NCBI GenBank assembly: GCA_037447655.1
Contig: JBBHKE010000771.1
Location: forward strand, 738,243 to 802,242
From: Zygnema cylindricum
Lineage: Eukaryota; Streptophyta; Zygnematophyceae; Zygnematales; Zygnemataceae
Direction: 5' to 3'
Length of the DNA: 64,000 bases
Made by a program: the position numbers and the translations under genes. This document shows positions 45,770 through 57,424 of this stretch, one piece after another. The number at the start of each line of letters is the position of its first letter. Within the stretch, counting starts at the first letter, position 1. Below the pieces are notes generated by a model, which searched no databases, was not told where the DNA came from, and worked only from the letters and a program-made list of their open reading frames with translations.

Positions 45770-47520
45770 CAAAAATATACTTGAAAGCTAAACATACTTC
45801 TCCTCCATTTTCCTTCTCAATCTATATTTAAGATCCATCGCACTAACTTTGGGCCTTTCTCTCCCCTCGCCGCCAATTTGTGTCCATTGTCGTGTAGCCA
45901 TTAAACTTATTCGTACGTGTTCACTTGTGCACAAATGCGACCATGTCCAGCCACATGTGAAGGTCGTCCTGCTTGTGGCTCTTGTCACACTTGTTTCACC
46001 ACTCCTCATGTTTGCCCTTGTCACAATGTCTAACATTCAAGTGCTCAAAGCACCTAGATTACTAGCCAACCATGGCGACTCCAAAAAAAATCAATGACTG
46101 GGACAATTCATCAAGAAATGGCAATCAAAAGATCATAGAATGAATCACATTGGCTCGTTAAATTTGTCCCTCGATGTCTAATTTAATTACATTACAAAGA
46201 GGACATCTCATATTTACCATCACTCATACTAAAGAGCGATCTTTGTTATTCACCCAAACGCTAATAAACCCGAAGCAACCAAAGTAAATCCGTAACTACT
46301 AACTTTCAAGCCAACGGACGCAAACCTGACATCCCACTTGCCCATAGCCACAATTGTCTCTCTTCCATTGGAATAAATTCGCACAACCTTTAAATACAAC
46401 GGGTATCATTTCAAATGTTTAGGACTTAAATCGCCACATCAATTCCGCCTACTTACACCGCATACCTGAACAGATCGATACGTTACTCCAAGTGCAACTG
46501 CCGCATTATGGATCACCATTGCCCCTTCCCACTCATCTCTTTCCCAAGCCAAATAAATTGCCACACTAATTCCCTATCACTATCAGTTCTTCCTTTGATA
46601 GATACTATTCATTGCTAACTTAAGCTTCCTCTAGACCACAGTTAACTTAGCAGCTCATTCTTTTGCAATTCAATGGCATGCGTGTCCTAGAGCCTCCTCC
46701 ATCGGTTCTCTTCCTCTCCACCTTCTCTCCACCTGGCACACTCTTCGTTCAACCCTCCACACGTATCATGATTTAAGCTAGCGGTATCCCCTTACCACCG
46801 CTATTAACAATAATTTTTCCCGCTAAACTGTCTCCCTCGCAGCCCACTGGCGGCCGTCAATAGGGACAGCTTGGAGGCCGAGGCATAGAGCTGGGAAGAT
46901 GTCTCAAAAAACCAAGAAGTAACGTGATAAAGTTAAGAGACGACGTGTCAAAGGTTATCAATGGCGTGGAAACCTCTAAAGTTGACGTGGCAGGTTCACA
47001 AGGATTTTGCAAAGTCTGGAGTGCTCCAAACAGCTGCATGGGATTCTGAAGAAAAAATCGAAATTTTATTCTTTACTTTTTGTTGTGAAAATTAGACAGT
47101 ATATTTTTCGGAAGGAGGCTAATTTTAGTCGGCTCGGAATCGACCTACACCAACTCCTCAATTTTTTAAAAAGAGGGTTTTCCACGTCACCATTTTCTTT
47201 TTGGAAAATCCGTTATTACTTATCTCCAAGAAATTATAAAAGTCCAAAATTTTGGAAAATGGTCAGTCACACGCTAATGACATGTATCTCTTCTTCCAAC
47301 GATCTTTGAATCCAAACCGTGTCAAATTTGGTCAAATTTAGGTGTGCCATTCGCTCCTGTTATTGTGGAGAAGCATCCACAATATTCTCATTTAGTGATA
47401 AACCATCATGGCAATCAATGAGATTTTCCCAAATTAACATGTTGAAAACATCATCTCAAAATTTCTAATCTTGACCCTCAAGAACACCCGAGGCTTGCAA
47501 AAAAGGTCAAAGGGGCTAGA
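45770..47520. repeat. Intergenic module R3
   Basis: Same marker order as R2, continuing through AAGAGACGACGTGTCAAAGG, GGATTTTGCAAAGTCTGGAG, TCGACCTACACCAACTCCTC and GGTCAAATTTAGGTGTGCC to AAGAACACCCGAGGCTTGC. This is one of the longest copies of R and shows what was lost at the ends of R2 and R4. Confidence 0.75.
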
Positions 47521-49041
47521 AGAGTTGTTTGGCAATGACATCACAAAACGACTTTTGGGGCAGGAATTGTTCACTCTCCTCGCTCAATTTTCCACAATGC
47601 AACATACCTACAAACAAATTCAACACCAGTTTAAAGAGGATGAATAGCCTAAAAATAGTGCAGGTTTGTTCCACACTCTTAGCTTGAAATTGGGATAACA
47701 TCAGCTCATGATTGAACTTTTTGGTGGAGGAAATGGGGCGCTTCTCGGATCCTCCATTAAAAATCGGTTGAAGACAAGTTATGATGCCTTCATAAAGGTG
47801 AAAGAAGAGGAGCGTCATCATTCCTGAATAACAGTATTCAGTCCAACTACCAGAGGTCCATCAACGTGTCCAAAAGTGTGAATGCAGAAAATCCTGCATT
47901 CACTCGTTATGGTTTTAGCCTTTAGGGAAAGGTGTTTTTTGTCACCATGTTTTCCATTGGTACTCATTTCAGTTTTTGCAGTTTGGTGAACCTAAGAAAG
48001 TGTTAGCTATGATATTGATCGTTGCTGTCAGTTTCTCACCCGATTGTGGAATGGCCATTTTTGGTGAATAATGCGCTCACCTCATCCAACCTACGAAGAT
48101 TAAAAGACTGAAATTACTAGCATATTTTCTGGTAGGGGTGAAGAGGATGTGAATGGAGGATAAAAACAAATGTGATGCTCTTCCAATATCAGAGGTCAGT
48201 AGCTACTAAATTCGTTGGACGGTTCGCTCGTTTACAGAGGTGAGTGAGGCATGATTGTCAAAAATTTGAGGATGGCGGGCTGTTAAGTGTATGATTATAG
48301 TTGAATGTTATTATGGAGAAGTGCAAACGGGTGCAGGCTAAAAATGATGTCTTTTTTCGATTTGGCATAGTTGCTATTTTCTTTTGAAATTATTGCCACA
48401 ACCAATACCAATTTGTTGTTGATTTGGCAGAGCCATTTGGAGTCAGTGTTGCATTGTTTGCTTTGATTTATCTCGGGTTATGGTTTAAAAGGATCCCAGG
48501 AGCCTGTTTAGTTTGCACAAAAAAAGTTAAATGCCAATTGTTACATCGGTAAGTTGTGATGTAAGATCTGTGCAGATATGGTCCTTCCCTCCTTTCAGGA
48601 AATAAACTCGAAAAAAACAAACTCAGCAACAAAGGTGCATCACGAGTAAGATTTAGCGCCACTTATCACAAACTTGATAGCCGAGATTCAAGAAGACACA
48701 TCAGGTAACAACACTTTTTGACTATCTTTTATGTAAGTAATGCAAAAATCAACAAAGAGTATACACAAAAGGGAAAACCGATTCTTGGTTGATAATAAAT
48801 AAGAGGAAATGAAAAATTTCCTGCGCAAGTAACCCAAAACATACGATCAAGTATTTACAATCACCTAGACTAACATCTATTTACACCATTTTGGCTTAGA
48901 AAATCGCAAGTAGATTCGATTTTCTAGCAAACAACCGTAGTGCTCGAGTACCTTCGAACATCGTCTCTAAGTCGCACAAGAGTGAACAAGGGATGATTTT
49001 TTTTTCCACTTGATCAATTGGAACAAACATAATGAGAAAAC
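47521..49041 (-). other. 3' flank of P3
   Basis: It starts in R-tail sequence also seen at about 59330-59455. The middle is unique with no supportable gene. From about 48640 (GATTTAGCGCCACTTATCAC, TTGATAATAAATAAGAGG) it matches the 3' flank of P1. It probably contains the P3 3' UTR and polyadenylation region. Confidence 0.5.
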
Positions 49042-52000
49042 CTACGACGTCTTAAACATCACACATTGCCTTGTTGTGTCAAAGAGGTTCTCCGTATCGT
49101 CTGCCGGAACATTGAAAGCGACACCCTTATAGGTGATTCTGAACACTTTAATGGGCAACATGACACAACGGCTGCGGAAGTAATCGATGCCGGGTGTTGT
49201 TTGGAAGGTCCGGGCTTTCAAAACAGCATCTTCACCATTTAGGTAGAATTGATTTCCGACAGAGTTAGTAACTGCTGGACATTCTCGGAAGAGAGCTAAA
49301 CCGGACTCGTCCACCTCAACGACAAGCTCATCTCCTGTTTTATTGGTCCTCAAACCCGTACTCAAGCTCGTTCCCTCCCCATTTACAAGTGCGATCGTCG
49401 GGATTTTGCTTTTGTATCCCTCGAAATAAAAGTCGCAAAGCTCCAATGGAGTGGATGGGCAAGAGGAGTTGCATGCGGGAGGAGGCGGCGGTGAAGGAGG
49501 GGGCGGAGGAGGAGGCGATGGAGGAGGTGAAGGCGAAGGAGGGGGAGGAGATGGTGGAGGTGGGGGTGGTGATGGAGGTGGGGGAGAAGGTGAGGGAGGA
49601 GGTGAGGGAGGAGGAGGTGAAGGTGAAGGAGGAGGTGGTGAAGGCGAAGGAGGAGGAGGTGAAGGCGACGGAGGAGGAGGTGACGGCAAAGGAGGAGGAG
49701 GAGGTGAAGGTGAAGGAGGGGGAGGTGATACGGGAACAGTTTTAAGGGACGGCAAACAGGTGCACGGTGCGATTGAGGGGCCCGTGCCAAAGACAAGGCA
49801 TCGGCGCTCGTCGGGGTAAAGTTTTTGGTAAGTGTCACCCAAGTTGAGGTTTAGGACGCTGTTGTCGGTCGGAATTTGTACCGCGGTGAGAGGAATCACA
49901 AAGCAGGAGTTTTGGAAGTAGCTCTTCGGTGCCTGCGATAGATGGCAAACTGTATCCCATAAGCCTCCGTCCAACTATGTTCTAATAGTGTCGAATCATT
50001 GTCACGATGTTACTTTTGTGTGTTCTTTTGTGTTTATTGAATTCAAACCTTTCATTAACTTTAAGTTTGGACACTGGACTGTTTTAGTTATTGAAAATCA
50101 GCTACTTTGCACATGGATTTGTAACAGTGTGGAACATAGAGATGCACAGGTGGCAGGCACAAAGTTTCCGTTTTAGACTCCTCAATTTTTGAAACTTACC
50201 GAGTTAAAAGTGCGGAACTTGATCTGAGCTTGTTGACCGTTGACATAAAACTGGTCACCAGTGCTGGTTCCGGCCTTATCCGAGCAGATGAAAGAGGCCT
50301 CTCCGGAACTATCGACTTCAATTATCTCTCCACTCACGGAGTCCATAACGTATGGCCCTACTCCCGTGTCAGTCGATCCGTCCAGACTGAAACAAACAGA
50401 CCACAATTTTCGTGTTAGTTTTATTTATGTTTTTGAAAGAACACAAGCATGAAACAAACATATCGAATAGATGGTTTGCTAAAATATAATGCATTGTAAT
50501 TTCAAAGTAGAAAAGAAAATAGGATTCGTGTTCTGTGCACTTTGTCACAGATTTTGATTTCTTGGTATATTGTTGGAATTATTTGATTTTCAAAAGCATA
50601 AAAAATCCAAATTTTTGCATGGAAAACGGTAAGATTGATTAAAGAATTGGTGTGATTCCGTGACAGTTACTTCCACATTGAGACCGTTAAATGGTTTTGA
50701 ATTGAATGATCAAGAAAAGTAAAATACTCGAATTGGACGTTTGGATCCGGCTTAATGGTTCACTATGCAAAACTACTCATGTTCAGCCTCCGCATAACTC
50801 TTTTGAAATTAAATGGTAATATAAACATAAAATTGTGGCATTATAGATGACACGCCAGAGAATTTTTAGATCAGAAGTCAAACATTTCCCTTCAAACTGG
50901 ATGATATAGCTTTTAAAAGATACATCACAAAATGACCCAAAAAATTCAAAATTTTGATAATCCGGAGAGAAAGTAAGGTTGGGAAAAATCAATCATTTTA
51001 TCAGGCGCGAATTAATAATGAACATTGAACCACAAGAAAAAAGATTTAACAAAAATACAAAGTTTCAAAAATTTGCTTCAAAGACTGACTGTAAATGAAG
51101 AAGCTGTTTTTAAATCATGTTTTCAACAAAAAATTATGTTTCAAACAAGTTCCAAGAAGATCCATTGGTTAAAGAATAGGTCTTTTACAGATTGAAAAAG
51201 AAAAAAAAAACATAATCCGATCAGACTTGTACTACGGATTTCACGAGCATTCAAAAAGAAATGATTTCACCGCAAAATTTTATAATTTCCAGATTCGGCC
51301 GAAGTAGCAAAGAAATTGATCTATAATAAGGGAAAAGCAGAGAACGGGAACGGGAGACAAGGTGAGGTAGAGAGAGAGGAAAAGTGAGAAGAAAAGTGAG
51401 GGGAAGACAAGGGGACGCGGGGAGAAGATCCGAGAGGGAAAAAAGGGGGAAGAGGAGAGTGTCGGAAATGTATTGTGCCCACCATCCCGCCTCTATCATT
51501 TCCCTCGCTTCTCTCCCCTCTCTCTTATTCCCCTTTCTCCTCCTCCTCCACACACATTTTCCCTGATTTCATATGCCTTTCCACCCCTTCTCCCCCTTCC
51601 TCGTTACCTTTTCACCGCTGTTTACCTACCCACCTCCACACCTACTTACCTATTTCCCTACATACCCACCTACCCCCCTCCCTCTCTTCATTTCCCTCTC
51701 CCTCCCTCTCGTCTCCCACTATCTCACTCTCTGCACCCCTCCATTTTCTCCTCCCTGCTGCCCACCTTCACTCTCATCACTCTCATCACTCTCTCTTCCT
51801 CTAGCCTCTCCAACCTACTCCAGGCTGATGATTTCCAGCTAAATTATTCAATGTTAAGAATTCAGATTTTCATTTTTCAATATGGAAACACACCCAAATG
51901 GATAAGCCGAGTCGGGTCTCGGATTCTACCTGATGCTTGGGATGGTGTCGTTGTCCGGGGAAAGGAAAAAGTCGCAGAGGGGGAAGTAAGTGGAAGAGAC

Positions 52001-52210
52001 CGTCATCAAAGTTCGACCAGACACGCGGTTTGACATTTTCTCACGGTCGCTCCTCATTCCGAAACTGCGAGCAGCTTCCGCACAAGAAATAGTGTGGCTC
52101 ATCGCCATGGCCACGACACACATTGCCCAGCTCCAACCAAGTCTGGGAAATAGATTTGCCTTAGCCATGGGGTTCTTGTCCCTCCTCTCTGTCTCTCTTA
52201 GACTCACCAT
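49042..52210 (-). CDS. P3: secreted two-domain protein with Pro/Ser-rich rod (intact)
   Basis: Function unknown; probably an extracellular matrix or cell-wall glycoprotein. Exons 52210-51930, 50386-50200 and 49932-49042 splice in frame (GT/AG) to 452 residues. A signal peptide lies near the N-terminus: MAKANLFPRLGWSWAMCVVA to SCAEA, with an alternative start 14 codons downstream of the first ATG. Domain N (about 95-217) and domain C (about 309-452) are homologous to each other: VDxSGxAxFxxC, G[DN]QFY[VL]NG, [IL]KxRTF, YFxxxC, and RRCLVF or RQCVMF. Each therefore has three matching Cys. Between them is a rod of about 84 residues of SPPPP and SPSPPPP units, bordered by PCTCLP and ACNSSCP. Pro in such runs is usually hydroxylated and glycosylated in green-lineage cell walls. 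P4 is a close paralogue. A sporadic upstream ATG (52234) is not shared by other copies. Confidence 0.9.
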
Positions 52211-52343
52211 AGTTGCTCCTTCAACGATAAACAAATATTCGAATTCTTAAAGGTTTTGGACGGGTTCCCTTTAGGCTGTCGTATAAGTGGATGTATTTTT
52301 TGAAAGTAGTTTCTTCGATGGTTTATTCCTTCTTCCCGAGTCA

Positions 52344-52352
52344 CTATTTAAA
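52344..52352 (-). promoter_or_regulatory. P3 TATA-like box
   Basis: Minus strand TTTAAATAG at the same position as TATAAATAG of P1 and TATATATAG of P4, 134 bases upstream of the ATG. One base off the canonical core. Confidence 0.45.
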
Positions 52353-53047
52353 TGAAATTGCCTTTATGGTAGAGTCACAGCTCGACGTGGTGATGGCCGT
52401 CGCTGAAAAGTGAGGGAGAAAAGTTGGAAGCTCCAGATCTGTCGTTGACTAGATCGACGGTTGTAAGCGTGCAGTCGGCTGCGGCACCTCTCTGACTGGC
52501 TGTGACGTGACGTGTGGCAGGTTCAAAATTCCGCGCGGAGAAACGCGGCGAATTGCGGTGGACTGCCGGCAAAGCCGTATTGTGGCACCGGATTCGACTG
52601 TAGCGGTGCCTTGAAAGTACAGGACTGTACCCTGCCGTGTACAAAAGCTCCACTTCGACCAAATTGGCCGTCAGCTGCCCGACTTTTGCCAACCGTCATT
52701 GACCGCCGGCCGGCTCTCAAATGCGACACATCCGATTGGAAGACACGAACTGGATTCACTTCCCTGGTTAGGTTACGGCACGGCAGAACGAAGATCAGCT
52801 GCCGGTTGAAAATAGTGTATGGATCATAAGTTGACCGATCGATAGTGGTCAACGGACCAACTGAAGGAGTATAGTCCGTACGAATATTTGACTTACCCTG
52901 CAGGTTTGAAGCTTTCAGGTCAACGACGGATGGGCATTCCGGTCGAAATGAAATCGTTGAATCGCAGCCGCACGCGTCGAAGACTGAAGTTTCTTAAATG
53001 AAGACGACCCCCCGAGTAAAGTGGCCGCTATATCCACAAGTATGACT

Positions 53048-53617
53048 CAGAGGTCGCAAACGGTCAACCGAAACCGTGACCGACCGTTAACCGACCGCCC
53101 GGATCCGGAACGGATTCGGTTGCCAAATTTTGAGGGCCGGGCGGTTGCGGTCGGTTGATTCACCAGAAATAAAAAAAAGGTCGGTTACGGTCGGTCAACC
53201 AAAAAACCAAAAAACCAAAAAGAATGCAAAATTTGTATTGTCCATACAATCCAACATTATTGTACTTTGTACTCTTTGGTATTGTGAAAGTACGTGACAT
53301 CATGATTAGCGTCGCAAATCTGACACGGTAGTAACACTATTCATTTCGCAAATCTAAGGGAACGCGACAAATCGTAATTTTTGGCTTATTCATACGTCGT
53401 ACATTAGTTAATTTTGTACTTTTTTGGTTACGGGCGGGCACGGTTAGTTGCGAGAAATCGAGTTTCGGTTAACTTTTATTTTCGTAAACAACGGTTTGTT
53501 AACGGTTAACAATTTTGGAGCATGACATAACCCGGTCGGGCGTCGGTTACTCAGATTTTGAAAAAAAAAAAAAAGGTCGGTTTCGGTTATGTAAAATTTT
53601 GACTTTTGCGACCTCTG
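53048..53617. mobile_element. Family T2 hAT-like element, complete, inside U3
   Basis: Ends CAGAGGTCGCAAACGG and CTTTTGCGACCTCTG, 570 bp. The flanking 8-mers GTATGACT (53040-53047) and GTATGACC (53618-53625) match at 7 of 8. The empty site CAGTATGACCACCCGTGAAT survives at about 57098. The interior repeats GGTTAACGGTTAAC and CCGACCG words, with no open frame of note. It is in the opposite orientation to 31444-32638. Confidence 0.88.
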
Positions 53618-53949
53618 GTATGACCACCCGTGAATCGCTTATCCGCCGCGCGTTCGCTGTTCGAATCGCGCTATTGTAGCGAGTCGAGCTGATTAGCGGT
53701 TCTGCAACGAGTGAAGTTTTATTCATCGCTTATTTGCAGAAGTATGAATTGCATTGGCGGTCCAAAATGCATTACTAACTTACTGTTTCCACTCTTTATT
53801 TTATCCATAAATTTTTCCATTCATGCACAGATGATAAATGGAAACAAAAAAAAATCAAATGTAATCGGGAACACACGCTAACAATTGCTTGCCAATATTA
53901 CGCTTGGTGGGCAAGGAGTTTGGCTTCAACTGTGTTAACATCTAAAACC

Positions 53950-55648
53950 CGAAAAAAGATATTTGGAAGCTAAACTTTCTACTCCTCCAATTCCCTTCTC
54001 AATTTATTTAAGATCAATCGAACTATTTCTAGGCCTTTCTCTCTCGCCGCCACCACTTTATAATCCCTTGTTGTATCGCCATTTAATCCCTTCTCACGGA
54101 TTCCCTTGTCCACAAATGCGACCATGTTCAGCCACATGTGAAGGTTCTCGTGCTTGTGACTCTTGTCGCACTTGTTTACCTCTCCCCATGTTTGCCCATG
54201 TTACAATGTTTAACATTCAAGAGTTGAAAGCACCTTGATTACCATCCAGGCTGACTTCAACAAATAATCAATCACCAAGACATTATATCAAGAAATGCCA
54301 TAATCAGAAAACTATAAAATGAATCACATTGACTCTTTAAATTTGTCTCTCGATTTCTGATTTAATTACATTTCACATCGGACATCTCCTATTTAGCTTC
54401 ACTCGTAATAGAGAGCGATCTATGTTATTTGAAGCTTGCTAACATTCACCCACTCAAACTATTCCTCCCAACTGCTTATAATCCCGAAGCTACCAAAGTA
54501 ACTCTTGAGAATTCTAGATTTCAAGCCAACCAACCTGATCCTGATATCTTGTTGCCCATAGTCCAAATGTCACTCTTCCATCAAACTAAACTCACACCAC
54601 CTTCAAATACAACGGGTTCGTTCCAAATATGTAGTACTTATATCGCAACCTCAATTGCGCCTACTTCCACCGTACACGTGAACACAATGATGCACATTGA
54701 TACATTACTCTAGGTGCAGCTGCCATTGATCACCATCCCCGCTTCCCACTCATCTCTTTCCCAAGCCGAATTGATTCCTATACTAATTCCCTATTCCTAT
54801 CAGTTCTTCCTCCGATCCATACTGTTCATTGCTACTTAAATAGGGTCTTAATTCCTGTGGTTCAGCTAGACCGCAGTTAAATTAGCACCACATTCCATTG
54901 CAATCCAATGGCCTGCATGTCCGTGAACCTCCTCCATCCGATCGCTTGCTCTCCAACTTCTCTCCACCTTGCACTCTCGCCATCCAAAAAACCGCCAACT
55001 GCTCCTCCATGAGTATCAAAATTCAAGCCAGCCGCAACCAGTTACCACCCCTCCTAAGAACATTTTTCCCGCTAAATTGTCTACCTTGCGGCCCACTGCC
55101 GGTCGAGACAGAGGGCGGGGAAGATGTCTTAAAAATATAAAGAAGTGACGTGATAAAGTTAAGAGACGACGTGTCAAAGGTTAGCAAAGGCGTGGAAACC
55201 TCTAAAGCTGATGTGTCAGATTTCACAGGAATTCTGCAAAGTCTGGAGTGCTCTAAACAGCTATATAGGATTCTGAAGAAAAGTCGATTTTTTTTTGTAT
55301 ATTTTTTGTTGTGAAAAATAGGAAATATTTTTTTCGGACGGAGGCTAATTTCAGTCGGCATAGAATCGACCTACACCAACTCCTCAATTCTTTGAAGATA
55401 GGTTCGTCCACGACATCATTTTCTTTTTGGAAAATCTGGTCTTAACTATCGGCAGAAAATTATAAAAGTCAAAAATTTGGGAAATTGGTCAGTCATTCGC
55501 TATTGATGTTTATCTCTTCTTCCAACAACTTTTGAATCCAAATCTTACCTAATTTGGTCAAATTTAAGTGTGCCATTCGCCTCTCTTATTATGAAGAAGC
55601 ACCCACAATATTCTCATTAAGTGATAAACCATCATAGACGGGAATCAA
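53950..55648. repeat. Intergenic module R4
   Basis: Full marker series from CCAATTCCCTTCTCAA through CAGCCACATGTGAAGG, CACCAAGACATTATATC, CATCTCTTTCCCAAGCCG, GGGGAAGATGTC and GACGACGTGTCAAAGG to GTGATAAACCATCATAGACG. It ends at about 55648, where it switches back to the middle of another R copy. No coding region is supported. Confidence 0.75.
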
Positions 55649-56595
55649 TGGGATTTTTGACTCCAACAAATAATCAATCACCAAGACATTGCATCAAAAT
55701 ATGCCATAATCAGAAAAGCATGAAATGATTCACATTGACTCGTTAAATTTGTCCCTCAATGTCTGATTTATTTACATTACACATAGGACATCTCCTATTT
55801 AGCATCACTCGCACATCAGAGTGATCTCTGTTAATCAGAGCCTGCTAATATTCACCCACTCAAACTACTCCACCCAAATGTTAATAAACCTGAAGCAACT
55901 TAAGTAACTCGTTAGAAATCTAAATTTCAAGCCAACCGACCATAACCTGACATCCACTTGCCCATAGTCAAAATGTCACTCTTCCATCAAACTAAACTCA
56001 CACTATCTTTAAATTCAACATTCCTACACTTATTCTCTGTTCCTTTCAGTTCTTCCTCCGATCCATGCTATTCATTGCTAAGATAAATAAGGTCTTAATT
56101 CCAGTGGTTGATCTAGACCGTAGTTAAATTAGCACCACACTCCATTGCAATCAAATGGCCTGCATGTCCTAAACCTCCTCCATCGGCTCTCTCTATCTTC
56201 TCTCCACTTGGCACTCTCGTCCTCCAAATGACCGCAAACTGCCCCTCCACGGGTATCAAAATTCATGCCCGCCGCAACCAGTTACCAGCCCTCCTAACAA
56301 CATTTTTCCCGCTAAACTAACTCCCTCGCGGCCCACTGTCGGCTGGAGGGCGGGGAAGATGTCATAAAAAAAATAAAGAAATGACGTGATAAAGTTAAAA
56401 GACGACGTGTCAAAGGTTTGCAATGGCGAGGAAAATTCTAAAGCTGATGTGGCAGATTTCACACGGATTCTGCAAAGTCAGGAGTGCCCCAAACAACTAT
56501 GTAGCATTTGAAGAAAAAGTGGAAATTTTTATGTTTAATTTTTGTTGTGAAAAATAGGCAGTAATTTTTTCGGAAGGAGAGCGGTAACGTTTGGA
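55649..56595. repeat. Intergenic module R5 (internal fragment)
   Basis: Begins in the middle of R with GACTCCAACAAATAATC, runs through TTCTTCCTCCGATCCATGC to TTTTTCGGAAGGAG, and stops at the assembly gap. It lacks the first third of R and about 60-70 bases around CATCTCTTTCCCAAGCC. Confidence 0.7.
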
Positions 56596-56605
56596 NNNNN
56601 NNNNN
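56596..56605. other. Assembly gap (10 N)
   Basis: Ten N. The true length and content are unknown. It lies exactly where R5 stops and a T4 fragment begins, so array structure here should be treated with care. Confidence 1.
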
Positions 56606-56629
56606 TTGAATACTAGGCATGTGAAAAGG

Positions 56630-56803
56630 CCGGCCGCGTACGGTTTTCCGTACTCTGACTGTACGGACACGAAATTTTTGCGATATATATCGCGATAATT
56701 TATGTTGGTCTCGGTACGATATATCGAGGATCCTCCTCGATCGATATTCGATATATCGAATATCGAAATTATCGCGATATGAATCTACCCGATACCCAAC
56801 ACT
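56630..56803. mobile_element. T4-like element end beside the gap
   Basis: ATATATCGCGATAATTTATG, GATATTCGATATATCGAATA and a terminal CCCGATACCCAACACT at 56788-56803 match the T4 right end. The left end is lost in or before the gap. Directly after it the U sequence ACTGGTTAGGTTACGGCA starts. Confidence 0.6.
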
Positions 56804-57424
56804 ACTGGTTAGGTTACGGCACAGTAGAACGGAGATCAGCCGCCGGCCGGAAAAGTGTACGGATCATAAGTTGACCGTTCGATAGTGGTCAACGCCCCAA
56901 CCGAAAGAAATACAGACCGTACCAATGTTTGACAAACGTCGCAGGTGCGAAACATTCAGGTCAACGACGGATGGGCATTCCTGTCGAATTGAAATCGTTG
57001 AATCGCAGCCGCACGCGTCCGAAGTTTCAATTTTCGAAGACTGAATTCCCCGCACGTGCGCCACATGAAGAGGCCGCGAGGAAAAGTGGCTGCTACAGTA
57101 TGACCACCCGTGAATCGCTCATGCGCCGCGCGTTCGCTGTTCGAATCGCGATATTGTAGCGAATCGATCTGATTAGCGGTTCTGCAGCGAGTGAAGTTTT
57201 ATTCATCGCTTATTTGCAGAAGTGTGAATTGCATTGGCAGTTTCAAAATGCGCTTCAACTTACTTTTCCCACTCTTTATTTCATCCATAACTTTTTTCAT
57301 TCATACACAGATGATAAACGGAAACAATAAAAAATCTTATGTAATCGGGAACACTCGCTAGCAATTCCTTGCCAGTATTACACTTGATCGGCAAGGAGTT
57401 TGGCTTCAACTCTGTTAACATCTA
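56804..57424 (-). repeat. Orphan upstream segment U5 (no gene attached)
   Basis: Contains TGGTTAGGTTACGGCA, AGTTGACCGTTCGATAGTGG, AGGTCAACGACGGATGGGC, the T2 empty site CAGTATGACCACCCGTG and GTTCGAATCGCGATATTGTA. It lacks the promoter-proximal part and the gene that normally lie to its left. It is evidence for a deleted array member, or for missing sequence at the adjacent gap. Confidence 0.7.

Larger units (their letters stand above)
52211..53949 (-). repeat. Upstream segment U3, interrupted by T2
   Basis: The promoter-side sequence of P3, co-linear with U1 and U4: CTAGATCGACGGTTGTAAGC, TGCGGTGGACTGCCGGCAAA, CCTGGTTAGGTTACGGCA, AGTTGACCGATCGATAGTGG and GGTTTGAAGCTTTCAGG (about 52901-52920). 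The last is the empty site for T1 copy D of P4. The segment is split at 53048-53617 by a T2 element and ends with GAATCGCGCTATTGTAGC. Confidence 0.7.

Noticed and set aside
49042-52210. Calling the P proteins pherophorins
   Set aside because: The layout agrees, but I do not see the domain's characteristic Cys and aromatic pattern; the name would overstate the evidence.
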